A DNA stretch of 42,207 bases from an uncultured Flavonifractor sp. (GCA_947384055.1 CANDFO010000016.1:1-42207); one strand, 5' to 3'; shown: positions 32,739 to 40,945, counted from the first letter of the stretch. The notes: generated by a model from the sequence alone, not told the origin. Numbers and translations are program-made.

Positions 32739-34097
32739 ATGCTGAACACGGACGTGGGCCGGGCTGCACTGGAACTGTCGTCCGCTGTACCGGGCGTCAT
32801 TCTCTGCCTGCTGCCTATGGAGGACCATCTGCGGTGGAAACGGCGGGCGCTTCTCCTGTGGGGGATTCCGCTCCTGGCGGTATGGGCGGTATCGGGCGGC
32901 ATTGTGTGCGGCACACTGAGCGGAGCTGTCCGGCTGTGGCTGCCGCTCTCCGTGCTGGGCTTTGGACTGCTGCTCCGGCGGATTGTGGACCTCCCCGGCT
33001 GGAAATCAATGAGCGTACTGCTGGCGGTGTGCGGGGTGCAGGCGGGCGCGCTGAATATGGCGACAGCCGCCGACGCGCTCCTTGCGCCGGAGAGCACTCT
33101 GCCGGGGCTCACTCTGGAGGGAGCGTGCATCCTCTGCCTGCTGAACTGGGTTTTGCTGGGTCTGGGGTGGTATCCGGCCACCCACGCCGCCCGCTGGCTG
33201 CTGGATGAAATTGAGATGCCCGGCACGTGGTACATATTTTGGGTGCTGCCGGTGGTGTTTGTGGGGGTGCACCTGCTGATCCGGCCGGCGGACTATCAAA
33301 ATCTTTACGTGGGCCGGATGATGCTCCTGTATCCTTCGATTACACTGGTGCTGATGGTGCTGATGGTCCTGCTTTATTTCATGTTTTATCTCATGGCCCG
33401 GCAGATGGGCGCCAATATGCGGCTGCAGCGGGAGAACCAGTATTTGCAGATCCAGTCCTCCCAGTATGAGTCCCTCCAGCGGAGCATTGAGGAGACCCGC
33501 CGGGCCCGCCACGACCTGCGCCAGCACCTTACGGTGATTCAAAGGTGCATGGAGCGCAGGGACTGGGACGCGCTGAACAGCTATATGGCCTCCTACCAAA
33601 AGAGCATACCGCCGGATACAGTGCGCACGTACAGCAAAAACTACGCGGTGGACGCGGTACTGCGCCATTATGCGGAGAAAGCGGCGGGTATGCAGGTTCA
33701 GATGGACATCTATGTACGGATGGAGGAGAGCACCGTCATTCCCGAGCCGGAGCTGTGCGTTGTACTGGGCAACCTGCTGGAGAACGCGGTGGAGGCGTGC
33801 GGGACCCTGACGGAGGGCGGATTGATTCAGGTAAATATCCGGCAGTCGGGACCCGCCCTTCTCACGCTGGCGGTGGACAATACCTGCCCCCGTGCTCCGG
33901 CGTGGGAAGGGAAACGGCTGCGCTCCGGCAAGCGCAGCGGCCTTGGCCTGGGGACGGAGTCGGTGCGGATGATCGCCGGGCGCTATGACGGCGACGCCCG
34001 GTTCTGGTGGTCGGAGGGGACGTTCTGCGCCTGCGTGACCTTTAATCCCAGAACGCCGGTTCAGGGGCCCGCCGCCGCAGAACGGAGCACTTTATAA
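32739..34097 (+). CDS. GHKL sensor histidine kinase (AgrC-like)
   Basis: From ATG 32739 (GAGGGGG upstream) the product is 452 aa; the frame extends further 5' but overlaps the regulator gene and the promoter. About six membrane helices (residues about 15-220, for example SITLVLMVLMVLLYFMFYLM) are followed by a dimerisation helix with the phospho-acceptor in RRARHDLRQHLTVIQ, an N-box NLLENAVEAC and a G-box SGLGLGTESVRMI. This is the AgrC/ComD type that pairs with LytTR regulators and often senses peptides. No peptide precursor or AgrB-like gene is visible in the window. Confidence 0.88.
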   Translation: MLNTDVGRAALELSSAVPGVILCLLPMEDHLRWKRRALLLWGIPLLAVWAVSGGIVCGTLSGAVRLWLPLSVLGFGLLLRRIVDLPGWKSMSVLLAVCGVQAGALNMATAADALLAPESTLPGLTLEGACILCLLNWVLLGLGWYPATHAARWLLDEIEMPGTWYIFWVLPVVFVGVHLLIRPADYQNLYVGRMMLLYPSITLVLMVLMVLLYFMFYLMARQMGANMRLQRENQYLQIQSSQYESLQRSIEETRRARHDLRQHLTVIQRCMERRDWDALNSYMASYQKSIPPDTVRTYSKNYAVDAVLRHYAEKAAGMQVQMDIYVRMEESTVIPEPELCVVLGNLLENAVEACGTLTEGGLIQVNIRQSGPALLTLAVDNTCPRAPAWEGKRLRSGKRSGLGLGTESVRMIAGRYDGDARFWWSEGTFCACVTFNPRTPVQGPAAAERSTL

Positions 34098-34122
34098 TTT
34101 TTCAAAAAACGAAAATAGAATA

Positions 34123-34151
34123 TTGCCAATTGAGGCAAACTGATGTATGAT
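34123..34151 (+). promoter_or_regulatory. sigma-A-type promoter of the SRP RNA
   Basis: TTGCCA at 34123-34128 and TATGAT at 34146-34151 with 17-nt spacing in a locally AT-rich stretch immediately before the SRP RNA. Transcription should start near 34158. Confidence 0.8.
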
Positions 34152-34157
34152 ATAGAA

Positions 34158-34450
34158 AATCTTCCGGCGCAAGGCAAGGCCGCACTAGTCGGGGAGTTAG
34201 CGGTGCCCTGTACCTGCAACCCGCTGTAGCAGGGATGAATCCCGGCCCCCGGAACTCTGCTGTGCTGTCTGACCCCGGTAAGCAGCGATGATGGACCGGT
34301 CCCGCGCAAGGCCGCCCCGTGAACCGTGTCAGGCGGGGAACCGAGCAGCACTAAGCGGACCGCGGCCTGTGCCGCGGGGTTCCCGTTCCTGAGCCGGCTG
34401 CCGGGGTAACGGGCATAGCAGGGCTTTCAAAGGCCGGTGTGCGGTCCTGC
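34158..34450 (+). ncRNA. ffs: signal recognition particle RNA, large Bacillus/Clostridium type
   Basis: The segment carries the Alu-domain signature GGTGCCCTGTACCTGCAA with CGCTGTAGCAGGGATGAATC, and the S-domain helix 8 signature (GTGAACCGTGTCAGG, GGAA tetraloop, GAGCAGCACTAAGC). CCGCAC at 34180-34185 pairs with GTGCGG at 34439-34444, closing the molecule. It acts with Ffh in co-translational targeting of membrane proteins. The 5' end is set from the promoter and the 3' end from the closing helix; both are approximate. No coding region overlaps it. Confidence 0.93.
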
Positions 34451-34514
34451 CATGCGCCGGAAGGCCCGGGCTTCTCCGGGAAACGGTATATTTCGTTTTG
34501 GAGAGGAGCCCGCA

Positions 34515-34567
34515 GGCGGGCAGGTCCCGCCGGGCGGAGGAAGTCCGGAAGCGGACCTGCCGCTTTT
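34515..34567 (+). terminator. large hairpin with T-run after the SRP RNA
   Basis: The region GGCGGGCAGGTCC (34515-34526) pairs with GGACCTGCCGC (34553-34563), one base bulged, around a small internal hairpin GTCCG/CGGAC, and TTTT follows at 34564-34567. It probably ends SRP RNA transcription, or is part of a structured leader. Confidence 0.5.
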
Positions 34568-34580
34568 GAACAGTTGCGGG

Positions 34581-34607
34581 GCGGAGGGCGCTCCGCTCTG
34601 TTTTTTT
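34581..34607 (+). terminator. Rho-independent terminator before dnaX
   Basis: GCGGAG (34581-34586) pairs with CTCCGC (34591-34596) across a GGCG loop, followed by TCTG and seven T residues (34601-34607). This is a textbook intrinsic terminator only ~26 nt before the dnaX start. Confidence 0.8.
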
Positions 34608-34633
34608 CATGGAATGACTGCGAGGTGACGGCT

Positions 34634-36385
34634 TTGTATCAGGCCCTGTACCGCAAATGGAGGCCCCGTACCTTTGACGATGTGGTGGGACAGGGGCACA
34701 TCACCGAGACGCTCAGACGCCAGGTGGCGTCCGGACGGCTGTCCCATGCCTACCTGTTCACCGGCACGCGGGGCACCGGCAAGACCAGCTGCGCCAAGAT
34801 TCTGGCCCGGGCGGTGAACTGTGAGCATCCGGTGGACGGCAACCCCTGCAACGAGTGCCCCGCCTGCCGGGGGATCGAGAGCGGCTCCATTCTGGATGTG
34901 CTGGAGCTGGACGCCGCCTCCAACAATGGTGTAGACCAGGTCCGCGCCCTGCGGGACGAGGCGGTCTACACACCCGCTGCCGTCCGGAAGCGGGTGTACA
35001 TCGTGGACGAGGTCCACATGCTTTCCACAGCCGCCTTTAATGCCCTGTTGAAAATTTTGGAGGAGCCCCCGGCCCATCTGATGTTTATTCTGGCCACCAC
35101 GGAGCTCCATAAGGTTCCGGCCACCATCAAGTCCCGGTGTCAGCAGTTTGCCTTTAAGCGCATTCTGGCCGGGGAGATCTCCGGGCGGCTGACCTATGTG
35201 GCGGAGCAGGAGGGACTGGGGCTGACCCGGGAGGGAGCGGCTCTGCTGGCGCGGCTGGCCGACGGGGGAATGCGGGACGCCCTGTCGCTGCTGGACCAGT
35301 GCGCCGGCTCCACCGGCTCCATCGGGGAGCGAGAGGTGCTGGATGCCTTAGGGCTGGCCGGAAATCTGGAGACCGGGCGATTGATGGAGCAGATTGGGGC
35401 GGGAGATACCGCCGCCGCCCTGGAGACCTTGGCCCGGCTCTATGGCGCGGGCAAGGATGTGGGCAGTCTACTCAATGAGCTGTCCGCCCTGGCCCGGGAC
35501 CTGCTGGTCCGCAGGACGGCGCCCCAGGGGGGGGCGGCCCTCCTCAACGGCGGCTATGACGAGAATACGCTCCGGCGGCTGTCCAACCTATTTCAGACCC
35601 AGCGGCTGGTTCAGGTGCTGAGCCTGCTCCAGCAGACAGCGGCCGGGCTGTCCCGCAGCGGCAGCCGCCGCACCGATGTGGAGCTCTGCCTGATCCGCCT
35701 GTGCGACCCCGCGCTGGACGAGAGCGCGACGGGGCTGAATGTCCGCCTGGCCCGGGTGGAGGAGCTGCTGGCAGGGGGGGGCCGGCCCGCGCCGTCCTCC
35801 GCTTCCGTACCGGCTCCGCTTTCCGCGGGGGTTGTGTCCCCCATACCTGCGGAGAGCAGAAGGGAGCCGGAGGAGGACCGCCCCCCCTGGGAAGAGGAGC
35901 GCCCACCTCTGCCGGAAGAGCCGGAGGTCCCCGCGGTTCCCCATGCGCCGTCTTTGGCGGAGCCGAAGGCGGAGAGAAATCCCGGCGGAGACGCCGCGCC
36001 TGCCCGGACATCCGGGAGCGCGCTCCTGGCGGAGGACATCTGGCCGGAGCTGACGGCCGCCCTGCGGGGAAAGGTGCCCATGGGGGAGTATACCTTTTTA
36101 AATAATCCGGCGATGGTTCAGGGGCGGCTGGAGGGAGACACGCTGAACCTGTGGGCGGAATCGGATTTTGTAAAAAGCATGATTGGCAAGCCCGCCATTC
36201 TGGAGACTGTGGGCGGCGTGGCCTCCGCCATGGCCGGAAGGCCTCTCCGCTGTATGATTTCGGTGGGGAAGCCCCCGGCGGCGCAGGCAGCCGGGCGGAA
36301 AGCCTCCGCCCCGGCGGACCGGGATAAGCTGGACGACCTGATGGCGTTTGGGGCTCAGTTTGACAATATCATCATTCAGGAATAG
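34634..36385 (+). CDS. dnaX: DNA polymerase III subunit gamma/tau
   Basis: The product (583 aa from TTG 34634) has the usual clamp-loader motifs: YQALYRKWRPRTFDDVVGQ at the start, Walker A GTRGTGKTSC, the zinc-binding Cys cluster (CEHPVDGNPCNECPAC), Walker B VYIVDEVHML, and the SRC motif KSRCQQFAFKRI. A Pro/Glu-rich linker (about residues 405-470) separates the C-terminal tau-like domain. It loads the sliding clamp at the replication fork. The start could also be GTG 34625, three codons upstream; TTG 34634 is preferred because GAGGTGA at 34622-34628 is then a perfect ribosome binding site at normal distance. The ybaB gene follows after 11 nt. Confidence 0.95.
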   Translation: MYQALYRKWRPRTFDDVVGQGHITETLRRQVASGRLSHAYLFTGTRGTGKTSCAKILARAVNCEHPVDGNPCNECPACRGIESGSILDVLELDAASNNGVDQVRALRDEAVYTPAAVRKRVYIVDEVHMLSTAAFNALLKILEEPPAHLMFILATTELHKVPATIKSRCQQFAFKRILAGEISGRLTYVAEQEGLGLTREGAALLARLADGGMRDALSLLDQCAGSTGSIGEREVLDALGLAGNLETGRLMEQIGAGDTAAALETLARLYGAGKDVGSLLNELSALARDLLVRRTAPQGGAALLNGGYDENTLRRLSNLFQTQRLVQVLSLLQQTAAGLSRSGSRRTDVELCLIRLCDPALDESATGLNVRLARVEELLAGGGRPAPSSASVPAPLSAGVVSPIPAESRREPEEDRPPWEEERPPLPEEPEVPAVPHAPSLAEPKAERNPGGDAAPARTSGSALLAEDIWPELTAALRGKVPMGEYTFLNNPAMVQGRLEGDTLNLWAESDFVKSMIGKPAILETVGGVASAMAGRPLRCMISVGKPPAAQAAGRKASAPADRDKLDDLMAFGAQFDNIIIQE

Positions 36386-36396
36386 GGGAGAGACAA

Positions 36397-36750
36397 ATGG
36401 CAAAGGGATTTAACAGCCGTGGCAGGGGTGGCATGCCCATGGGCGGCGGCATGAACGCCGGCATGATGAAGCAGGTTCAGAAGATGCAGCAGGACATGAT
36501 GCGGATGCAGCAGGAGCTGGAGGCCAAGACCTATACCGCCGCCGCGGGGGGCGGCGCGGTCTCCGCCACGGTGACGGGGAAGCGGGTGCTGGAGTCCCTC
36601 CGCATTGATCCGGATGCGGTGGACCCGGAGGATGTGGAGATACTTCAGGACATGATCGTGGCGGCGGTGAACGAGGCGCTGCGGGCGGCGGAGAGTGATT
36701 CCGCCTCCGCCATGCAGGGGCTGACCGGCGGGCTGAACCTGCCCTTTTGA
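36397..36750 (+). CDS. ybaB: YbaB/EbfC nucleoid-associated protein
   Basis: The 117-aa protein has the family pattern: a disordered Gly/Met-rich N-terminus, a helix (MKQVQKMQQDMMRMQQELEA), the YTAAAGGGAVSATVTGKR strand pair and the helix IDPDAVDPEDVEILQDMIVA. It binds DNA as a dimer. The order dnaX-ybaB is conserved in many bacteria; recR, the usual third gene, is not next here. GGGGAGAG gives a good ribosome binding site. Confidence 0.93.
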   Translation: MAKGFNSRGRGGMPMGGGMNAGMMKQVQKMQQDMMRMQQELEAKTYTAAAGGGAVSATVTGKRVLESLRIDPDAVDPEDVEILQDMIVAAVNEALRAAESDSASAMQGLTGGLNLPF

Positions 36751-36779
36751 CGAATGAAGCCGGAGAGGAGGGGAAGCCC

Positions 36780-37310
36780 GTGAACCGTCTGCCTAAAGTG
36801 GGAATGCGCACTGTCAAAACCGCTGTGGCAGTGGCGGCGTGCTTTTTTCTCTTTTTTCCGCTGCGATTTCTGGAGGGCGGAGCGGACGGGCTGTTAAGTC
36901 CGTTTTATGCCTGCATTGCCGCGGTTATCTGCATGCAGAGCTCCATTGAACAGAGCGTGCGGCAGGGGGTGTCCCGGGTGATCGGCACCCTGCTGGGCGG
37001 CGTTGTGGGACTGCTGCTGCTCCCCCTGGACGACTGGCTGGGACAGCCGGCGGCTACAGGACTGCTGCTGGGACTGGGTGTGGTGGGTACCATCTGGCTG
37101 TGTAATCTGCTCCGCCGTCCGGCGGCCTGCTCCATCGGCTGTGTGGTTTTGTGCGTGGTGGTGCTCAACCACAGCGGGGCGGACCGCTACTGGTATACCA
37201 TTCTGCGTATCGGTGAGACTCTGGTGGGCGTCGTTGTGGCGGTAGCCGTGAACCACCTGCTGCCCGGCGGCGGACCGGAGGAGACCGGCGAATATGACGG
37301 AAAGAAATAG
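36780..37310 (+). CDS. FUSC / aromatic acid exporter-like membrane protein
   Basis: The 176-aa protein (GTG 36780, with GGAGAGGAGGGG at 36762-36773) has about five membrane helices (for example TAVAVAACFFLFFPLRFLEG and VIGTLLGGVVGLLLLPLDDW). The pattern RQGVSRVIGTLLGGVVG is typical of the FUSC/DUF939 (YgaE/ArAE_1) N-terminal domain, which normally carries an additional cytoplasmic part that is absent here. It may export or sense small organic acids; the substrate is not known. It lies between ybaB and a DUF362 gene, 12 nt from the latter. Confidence 0.78.
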   Translation: MNRLPKVGMRTVKTAVAVAACFFLFFPLRFLEGGADGLLSPFYACIAAVICMQSSIEQSVRQGVSRVIGTLLGGVVGLLLLPLDDWLGQPAATGLLLGLGVVGTIWLCNLLRRPAACSIGCVVLCVVVLNHSGADRYWYTILRIGETLVGVVVAVAVNHLLPGGGPEETGEYDGKK

Positions 37311-37322
37311 GAGGAATACGGG

Positions 37323-38450
37323 ATGGAAGCGGCGAAGGTATACTTTTCAGACCTCCGGTGCGAGCCGGGGAAGAATCTGCTGCAAAAGCTCCAGAAACTC
37401 ATGCGAGAGGCGGGCATCGGGCAGATCAATTTTGAGGGAAAGCTCACCGCCATAAAAATGCACTTTGGGGAGCCGGGCAATCTGGCCTTCCTGCGTCCCA
37501 ACTACGCCAAGGCGGTGGCGGACGTGGTGAAAGAGCTGGGGGGAATTCCCTTCCTCACCGACTGCAATACCCTCTATCCGGGACGGCGGAAGAACGCGCT
37601 GGAGCATCTGGACGCCGCCTATGAAAACGGCTTTTTCCCCATGAGCACCGGATGTCAGGTGATCATTGCCGACGGTCTGCGGGGGAATGACGACGTGGAG
37701 GTGCCGGTGGCAGGGGCGGAGCATATCCAGACCGCCAAAATCGGCAAGGCTGTGATGGAGGCCGACGTCCTGATCTCCCTGAGCCATTTTAAAGGTCATG
37801 AGCAGACCGGCTTCGGCGGCGCGGTGAAAAACATCGGCATGGGCTGCGGGAGCCGCCGGGGGAAGATGGAGCAGCACGCGGCGGGGAAGCCCACAGTGGA
37901 CCAGAGGCACTGCATCGGCTGCCGCAGATGCGCCTCCCAGTGCGCCCACGGCGCCATTTCCTATGATGCGGCCCGGAAAGCCTCCATCGACCACAATAAA
38001 TGCGTGGGCTGCGGACGCTGTATCGCCGTCTGCAATCCGGACGCCATCCAGCCGGACTACGACTGCGCCGTTGAGGAGCTGGGATGCCGTATGGCCGAAT
38101 ACACCAAGGCGGTGGTGGACGGACGGCCGCAGTTCCACATCAGTCTGGTCATCGACGTGTCCCCCTACTGCGACTGCCACGGGGAGAACGACGTGCCCAT
38201 GCTGCCGGATGTGGGTATGTTTGCCTCCTTTGACCCGGTGGCCCTGGACCAGGCCTGCGCCGACGCCTGCCTGCGGCAGACACCTCTGCCGGGCTCGGCC
38301 CTGGACGAGGAGATGCACAGAGAGGACTTCTGCGACCACCACGACCATTTTACCAACAGCATGCCCAACACCGACTGGCGGGTATGTCTGGAGCACTGCG
38401 AAAAGCTGGGCATAGGCACCAGAAGCTATGAACTCATCACCGTGAAGTGA
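37323..38450 (+). CDS. DUF362 domain protein with two [4Fe-4S] ferredoxin motifs
   Basis: Residues about 1-180 and 250-370 form the DUF362 fold (YFSDLRCEPGKNLLQKLQKL, and FPMSTGCQVIIADGLRGND). A ferredoxin insert at about 195-245 carries two 4Fe-4S motifs: CIGCRRCASQCAHGAI and CVGCGRCIAVCNPDAI. Proteins of this architecture are common in anaerobic Firmicutes; the redox reaction is unknown. The 375-aa length is normal for the family. deoC follows after 16 nt. Confidence 0.9.
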   Translation: MEAAKVYFSDLRCEPGKNLLQKLQKLMREAGIGQINFEGKLTAIKMHFGEPGNLAFLRPNYAKAVADVVKELGGIPFLTDCNTLYPGRRKNALEHLDAAYENGFFPMSTGCQVIIADGLRGNDDVEVPVAGAEHIQTAKIGKAVMEADVLISLSHFKGHEQTGFGGAVKNIGMGCGSRRGKMEQHAAGKPTVDQRHCIGCRRCASQCAHGAISYDAARKASIDHNKCVGCGRCIAVCNPDAIQPDYDCAVEELGCRMAEYTKAVVDGRPQFHISLVIDVSPYCDCHGENDVPMLPDVGMFASFDPVALDQACADACLRQTPLPGSALDEEMHREDFCDHHDHFTNSMPNTDWRVCLEHCEKLGIGTRSYELITVK

Positions 38451-38466
38451 GAAAGGGGCGGTATGT

Positions 38467-39132
38467 ATGGATGTCAAGGAAATTCTCTCCCGCTGTGACC
38501 ATACGCTGCTGAAGCAGGAGGCCACCTGGCAGCAGATCAAGGAGGTCTGCGACGACGGAAGGAACTATGAGTGCGCCAGCGTGTGCATTCCGCCGGCCTA
38601 TGTGCGGCAGGCGGCGGAGTATGTGGGCAACGACCTGAAAATCTGCACCGTCATTGGCTTTCCCAACGGCTATGCCACCACTGAGGTAAAGGTTTTTGAG
38701 ACCGAGGACGCCATCCGGTGCGGCGCCGATGAGATCGACATGGTGGTCAACATCGGCTGGGTGAAGGACGGGCGGTGGGACGACATTCTGGAGGAGCTCC
38801 GTGCGGTCAAGACCTCCTGCCAGGGGCGGATTCTAAAGGTAATTGTGGAGGCCTGCCTGCTGACGGAGGAGGAAAAGATCAAGCTCTGCCAGCTGGTGAC
38901 GCAGGCGGGGGCGGACTATATCAAGACCTCCACCGGCTTCTCCACCGGAGGAGCCACCCGGGAGGATGTGGCCCTCTTCAAGGCCCATGTCGGTCCCGGG
39001 GTAAAGGTCAAAGCTGCCGGAGGAATCCGCACCCTTCAGGACGCGGAGGAGTTTATCGCCCTGGGCGCGGATCGGCTGGGGACTTCCGCCATTGTGAAGC
39101 TGGTGAAAGACGAGGCGCCCCAGGGCTGTTAA
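38467..39132 (+). CDS. deoC: deoxyribose-phosphate aldolase
   Basis: The 221-aa protein is a full-length DeoC: a start with CDHTLLKQEATWQQI, Asp/Lys active-site segments (GADEIDMVVNIGWVKDG, and the catalytic-strand LKVIVEACLLTEEEK), and YIKTSTGFSTGGATREDV with the Schiff-base Lys. The end is VKAAGGIRTLQDAEEF. It splits 2-deoxyribose-5-phosphate to acetaldehyde and glyceraldehyde-3-phosphate in nucleoside salvage. The nearby BMP lipoprotein gene (39615) is a probable nucleoside-binding protein, which fits a salvage context, although a repeat separates them. Confidence 0.96.
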   Translation: MDVKEILSRCDHTLLKQEATWQQIKEVCDDGRNYECASVCIPPAYVRQAAEYVGNDLKICTVIGFPNGYATTEVKVFETEDAIRCGADEIDMVVNIGWVKDGRWDDILEELRAVKTSCQGRILKVIVEACLLTEEEKIKLCQLVTQAGADYIKTSTGFSTGGATREDVALFKAHVGPGVKVKAAGGIRTLQDAEEFIALGADRLGTSAIVKLVKDEAPQGC

Positions 39133-39202
39133 GCCTTGAGTTCAACCGTTAAACTCTTGCGGCTCCAGCTTTTCCGCAGGACACGGTATTACACGCTTCC
39201 TT

Positions 39203-39364
39203 AGAGCCTGTTCAAAATCTCCAGGCACACCGTCTGGACCGGTCTTATTTCGCCCGGCTGCGTCAAAAATGCTCGGAATACATCCAGTATTCCTGCGCTT
39301 TTTTCCTTGCTGGGCAAAAAAATCCCGGTTCATCCGGCACGCTTGGAAATTCTAAACAGGCTCT
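39203..39364 (+). repeat. 162-bp palindromic MITE-like repeat
   Basis: AGAGCCTGTT (39203-39212) and AACAGGCTCT (39355-39364) are perfect 10-bp terminal inverted repeats, and the two halves remain imperfectly complementary throughout. The centre is GGAATAC-ATCCA-GTATTCC (39275-39293), exactly midway between the ends. It has no coding capacity. Such palindromic elements resemble MITEs or large REP-like repeats. The flanking bases (CCTTAG... and ...CTTAGAAA) hint at a TTA/CTTA target duplication but do not prove it. Confidence 0.8.
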
Positions 39365-39380
39365 TAGAAACTATGTGGGT

Positions 39381-39412
39381 GCGCCGCAGAAGCTTGCTTC
39401 TGCGGCGCGCTT
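39381..39412 (+). terminator. strong hairpin, possible terminator after deoC
   Basis: A perfect 13-bp stem, GCGCCGCAGAAGC (39381-39393) with GCTTCTGCGGCGC (39396-39408), has a two-base loop and is followed only by GCTTT. The short T-run makes it a weaker terminator than its stem suggests. It may work from either strand. Confidence 0.5.
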
Positions 39413-39505
39413 TCCATGAAACGGTAAAATTGACACGAAATCCTCTCTGCCGGAGGGCAAATGTAACCAACCTGTAAAAAAAGAGCGCTAAAAGCAAAAA
39501 TGCGG

Positions 39506-39534
39506 TTGCTCTTTGCAGATTGATAGGGTATAAT
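39506..39534 (+). promoter_or_regulatory. sigma-A-type promoter of the BMP lipoprotein gene
   Basis: TTGCTC at 39506-39511 and a perfect TATAAT at 39529-39534 with 17-nt spacing in the AT-rich gap before 39615. An unusually long leader of about 75 nt follows. The rest of the 39133-39614 gap holds the MITE-like repeat and the hairpin listed separately. Confidence 0.75.
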
Positions 39535-39614
39535 AGGGGCGCAGCTCAGGGAGGAGAGGACAACGGGTGTCTGGACCAAACTGGGCAGTTTTTCTGAAAG
39601 GAAGGTAGATTACA

Positions 39615-40802
39615 TTGAAAACAGCAAAGAAACTGACTGCACTGCTCCTGTCCCTTGCAATGGTCTTTGCGCTGGCGGCCTGCGGAAACGGCGATTCCAA
39701 GGGCTCCACCGCGGATTCCCGCGTGGCTATGATCACCGACTACGGCGACATCACCGACGAATCCTTTAACCAGACCACCTATGAGGCTTGCCAGGCGTTC
39801 TGCAAAGAGAACAACCTGGACTTCAACTATTACAAGCCCAACGGAGACTCCACCCCTGAGCGTGTGGCCATGGTGGACGCCGCCGTTGCCGACGGGTACA
39901 ACGTCATCGTCATGCCCGGCTATGCCTTTGGCGGCACCATCGTAGAGGCGGCCGGGAACTATCCCGACGTGAAGTTCATCGCTCTGGATGTGGCCGCCGG
40001 CGATATCCTGGAGGCGGGCGTGACCAAGGCCGGCAAGGAGTACGATTACAATCCCGGCAACTGGGATGTGACTGAGTACTATCACGCCGAGAACGTGTAC
40101 TGCGCAGTCTATCAGGAAGAGCTCAGCGGCTATATGGCCGGCTACGCCGCTGTGAAGCTGGGCTATCGTCATCTGGGCTTCCTGGGCGGCATGGCGGTTC
40201 CCGCTGTGGTCCGCTACGGCTACGGCTTTGTGCAGGGCGTTGACGCCGCGGCCGTCGAGCTGGGCGTGTCCGGCGATGTGACCGTGGAATACGCCTACGG
40301 CAACCAGTTCTGGGGCGATGGCGACATCACCGCCTACATGGATACCTGGTACAGCACCAGTAACGTGGAGATCGTCTTTGCCGCCGGCGGCAGCATTTAT
40401 ACCTCTGCCTGTGAAGCGGCCGCCAAGGTGGGCGGCAAGCTCATCGGCGTGGACGTGGACCAGGCGCCTATCATTGACAAGTATGGGGAGGGCATGACCG
40501 TGACCTCCGCCATGAAGGGCCTGGCTCCCACTGTAATGGATACGCTGGACGATGTGATTAACAACAACAACTGGAGCAAGTACGCGGGCAAGATCGAGAC
40601 CCTCGGCATGGTGTCCGGTGATGATCCCACCGCCAACTATGTGCAGATTCCCGCCTCCACCCAGTGGGGCGACGGGTTCAGTGAGGCCGACTACAAGGCT
40701 CTGGTGAAAAGCCTGTTCGACGGCACGATCACCGTATCCAACGACACCACCGCGGAGCCCGCCGTGTCCATAACGGTGAACTATCAGGGCAACATTAAGT
40801 AA
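39615..40802 (+). CDS. BMP-family substrate-binding lipoprotein (PnrA/Med-like, nucleoside ABC uptake)
   Basis: The 395-aa product begins at TTG 39615 (GAAAGGAAGG upstream) with a lipoprotein signal peptide: KKLTALLLSLAMVFALAACG, lipobox LAAC, Cys about residue 23. The mature part fits basic membrane proteins of the BMP/PnrA family: AMITDYGDITDESFNQTTYE and EVVF-like IVFAAGGSIYTSACEAAAKV, with GVDVDQAPIIDKYGEG near the C-terminal lobe. These bind purine nucleosides for an ABC transporter. The ATPase and permease genes do not follow, so they must be elsewhere. A strong terminator ends the transcript. Confidence 0.9.
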   Translation: MKTAKKLTALLLSLAMVFALAACGNGDSKGSTADSRVAMITDYGDITDESFNQTTYEACQAFCKENNLDFNYYKPNGDSTPERVAMVDAAVADGYNVIVMPGYAFGGTIVEAAGNYPDVKFIALDVAAGDILEAGVTKAGKEYDYNPGNWDVTEYYHAENVYCAVYQEELSGYMAGYAAVKLGYRHLGFLGGMAVPAVVRYGYGFVQGVDAAAVELGVSGDVTVEYAYGNQFWGDGDITAYMDTWYSTSNVEIVFAAGGSIYTSACEAAAKVGGKLIGVDVDQAPIIDKYGEGMTVTSAMKGLAPTVMDTLDDVINNNNWSKYAGKIETLGMVSGDDPTANYVQIPASTQWGDGFSEADYKALVKSLFDGTITVSNDTTAEPAVSITVNYQGNIK

Positions 40803-40900
40803 ACCTGCCCCGGAATCTGTTCGGTGTCTCCCTGCGGGCGCCTTGACCGCGTTAAATCCTCTGCGGCAGGCACACATTGAGATACGGAACACAGAGGATA

Positions 40901-40945
40901 ATGCCCGCTGAAAGGCTACCTGCATTTCAGCGGGCATTGCTTTAT
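40901..40945 (+). terminator. Rho-independent terminator of the BMP gene
   Basis: A perfect 13-bp stem, ATGCCCGCTGAAA (40901-40913) and TTTCAGCGGGCAT (40925-40937), with an 11-nt loop and the T-rich TGCTTTATCTT after it. The rest of the 40803-41121 gap holds this and the pyrH promoter; no further gene is seen. Confidence 0.85.

Noticed and set aside
34541..34556. Short match to the GAGGAAGTCCGG motif of RNase P RNA
   Set aside because: Only this short motif fits; the rest of the RNA (P4 conserved sequences) is absent and the bases pair within a terminator-like hairpin.
39546..40937. 463-codon minus-strand open frame opposite the BMP lipoprotein
   Set aside because: The + strand has a signal peptide, lipobox, promoter and terminator; the His/Gly/Val-rich minus frame is a shadow.
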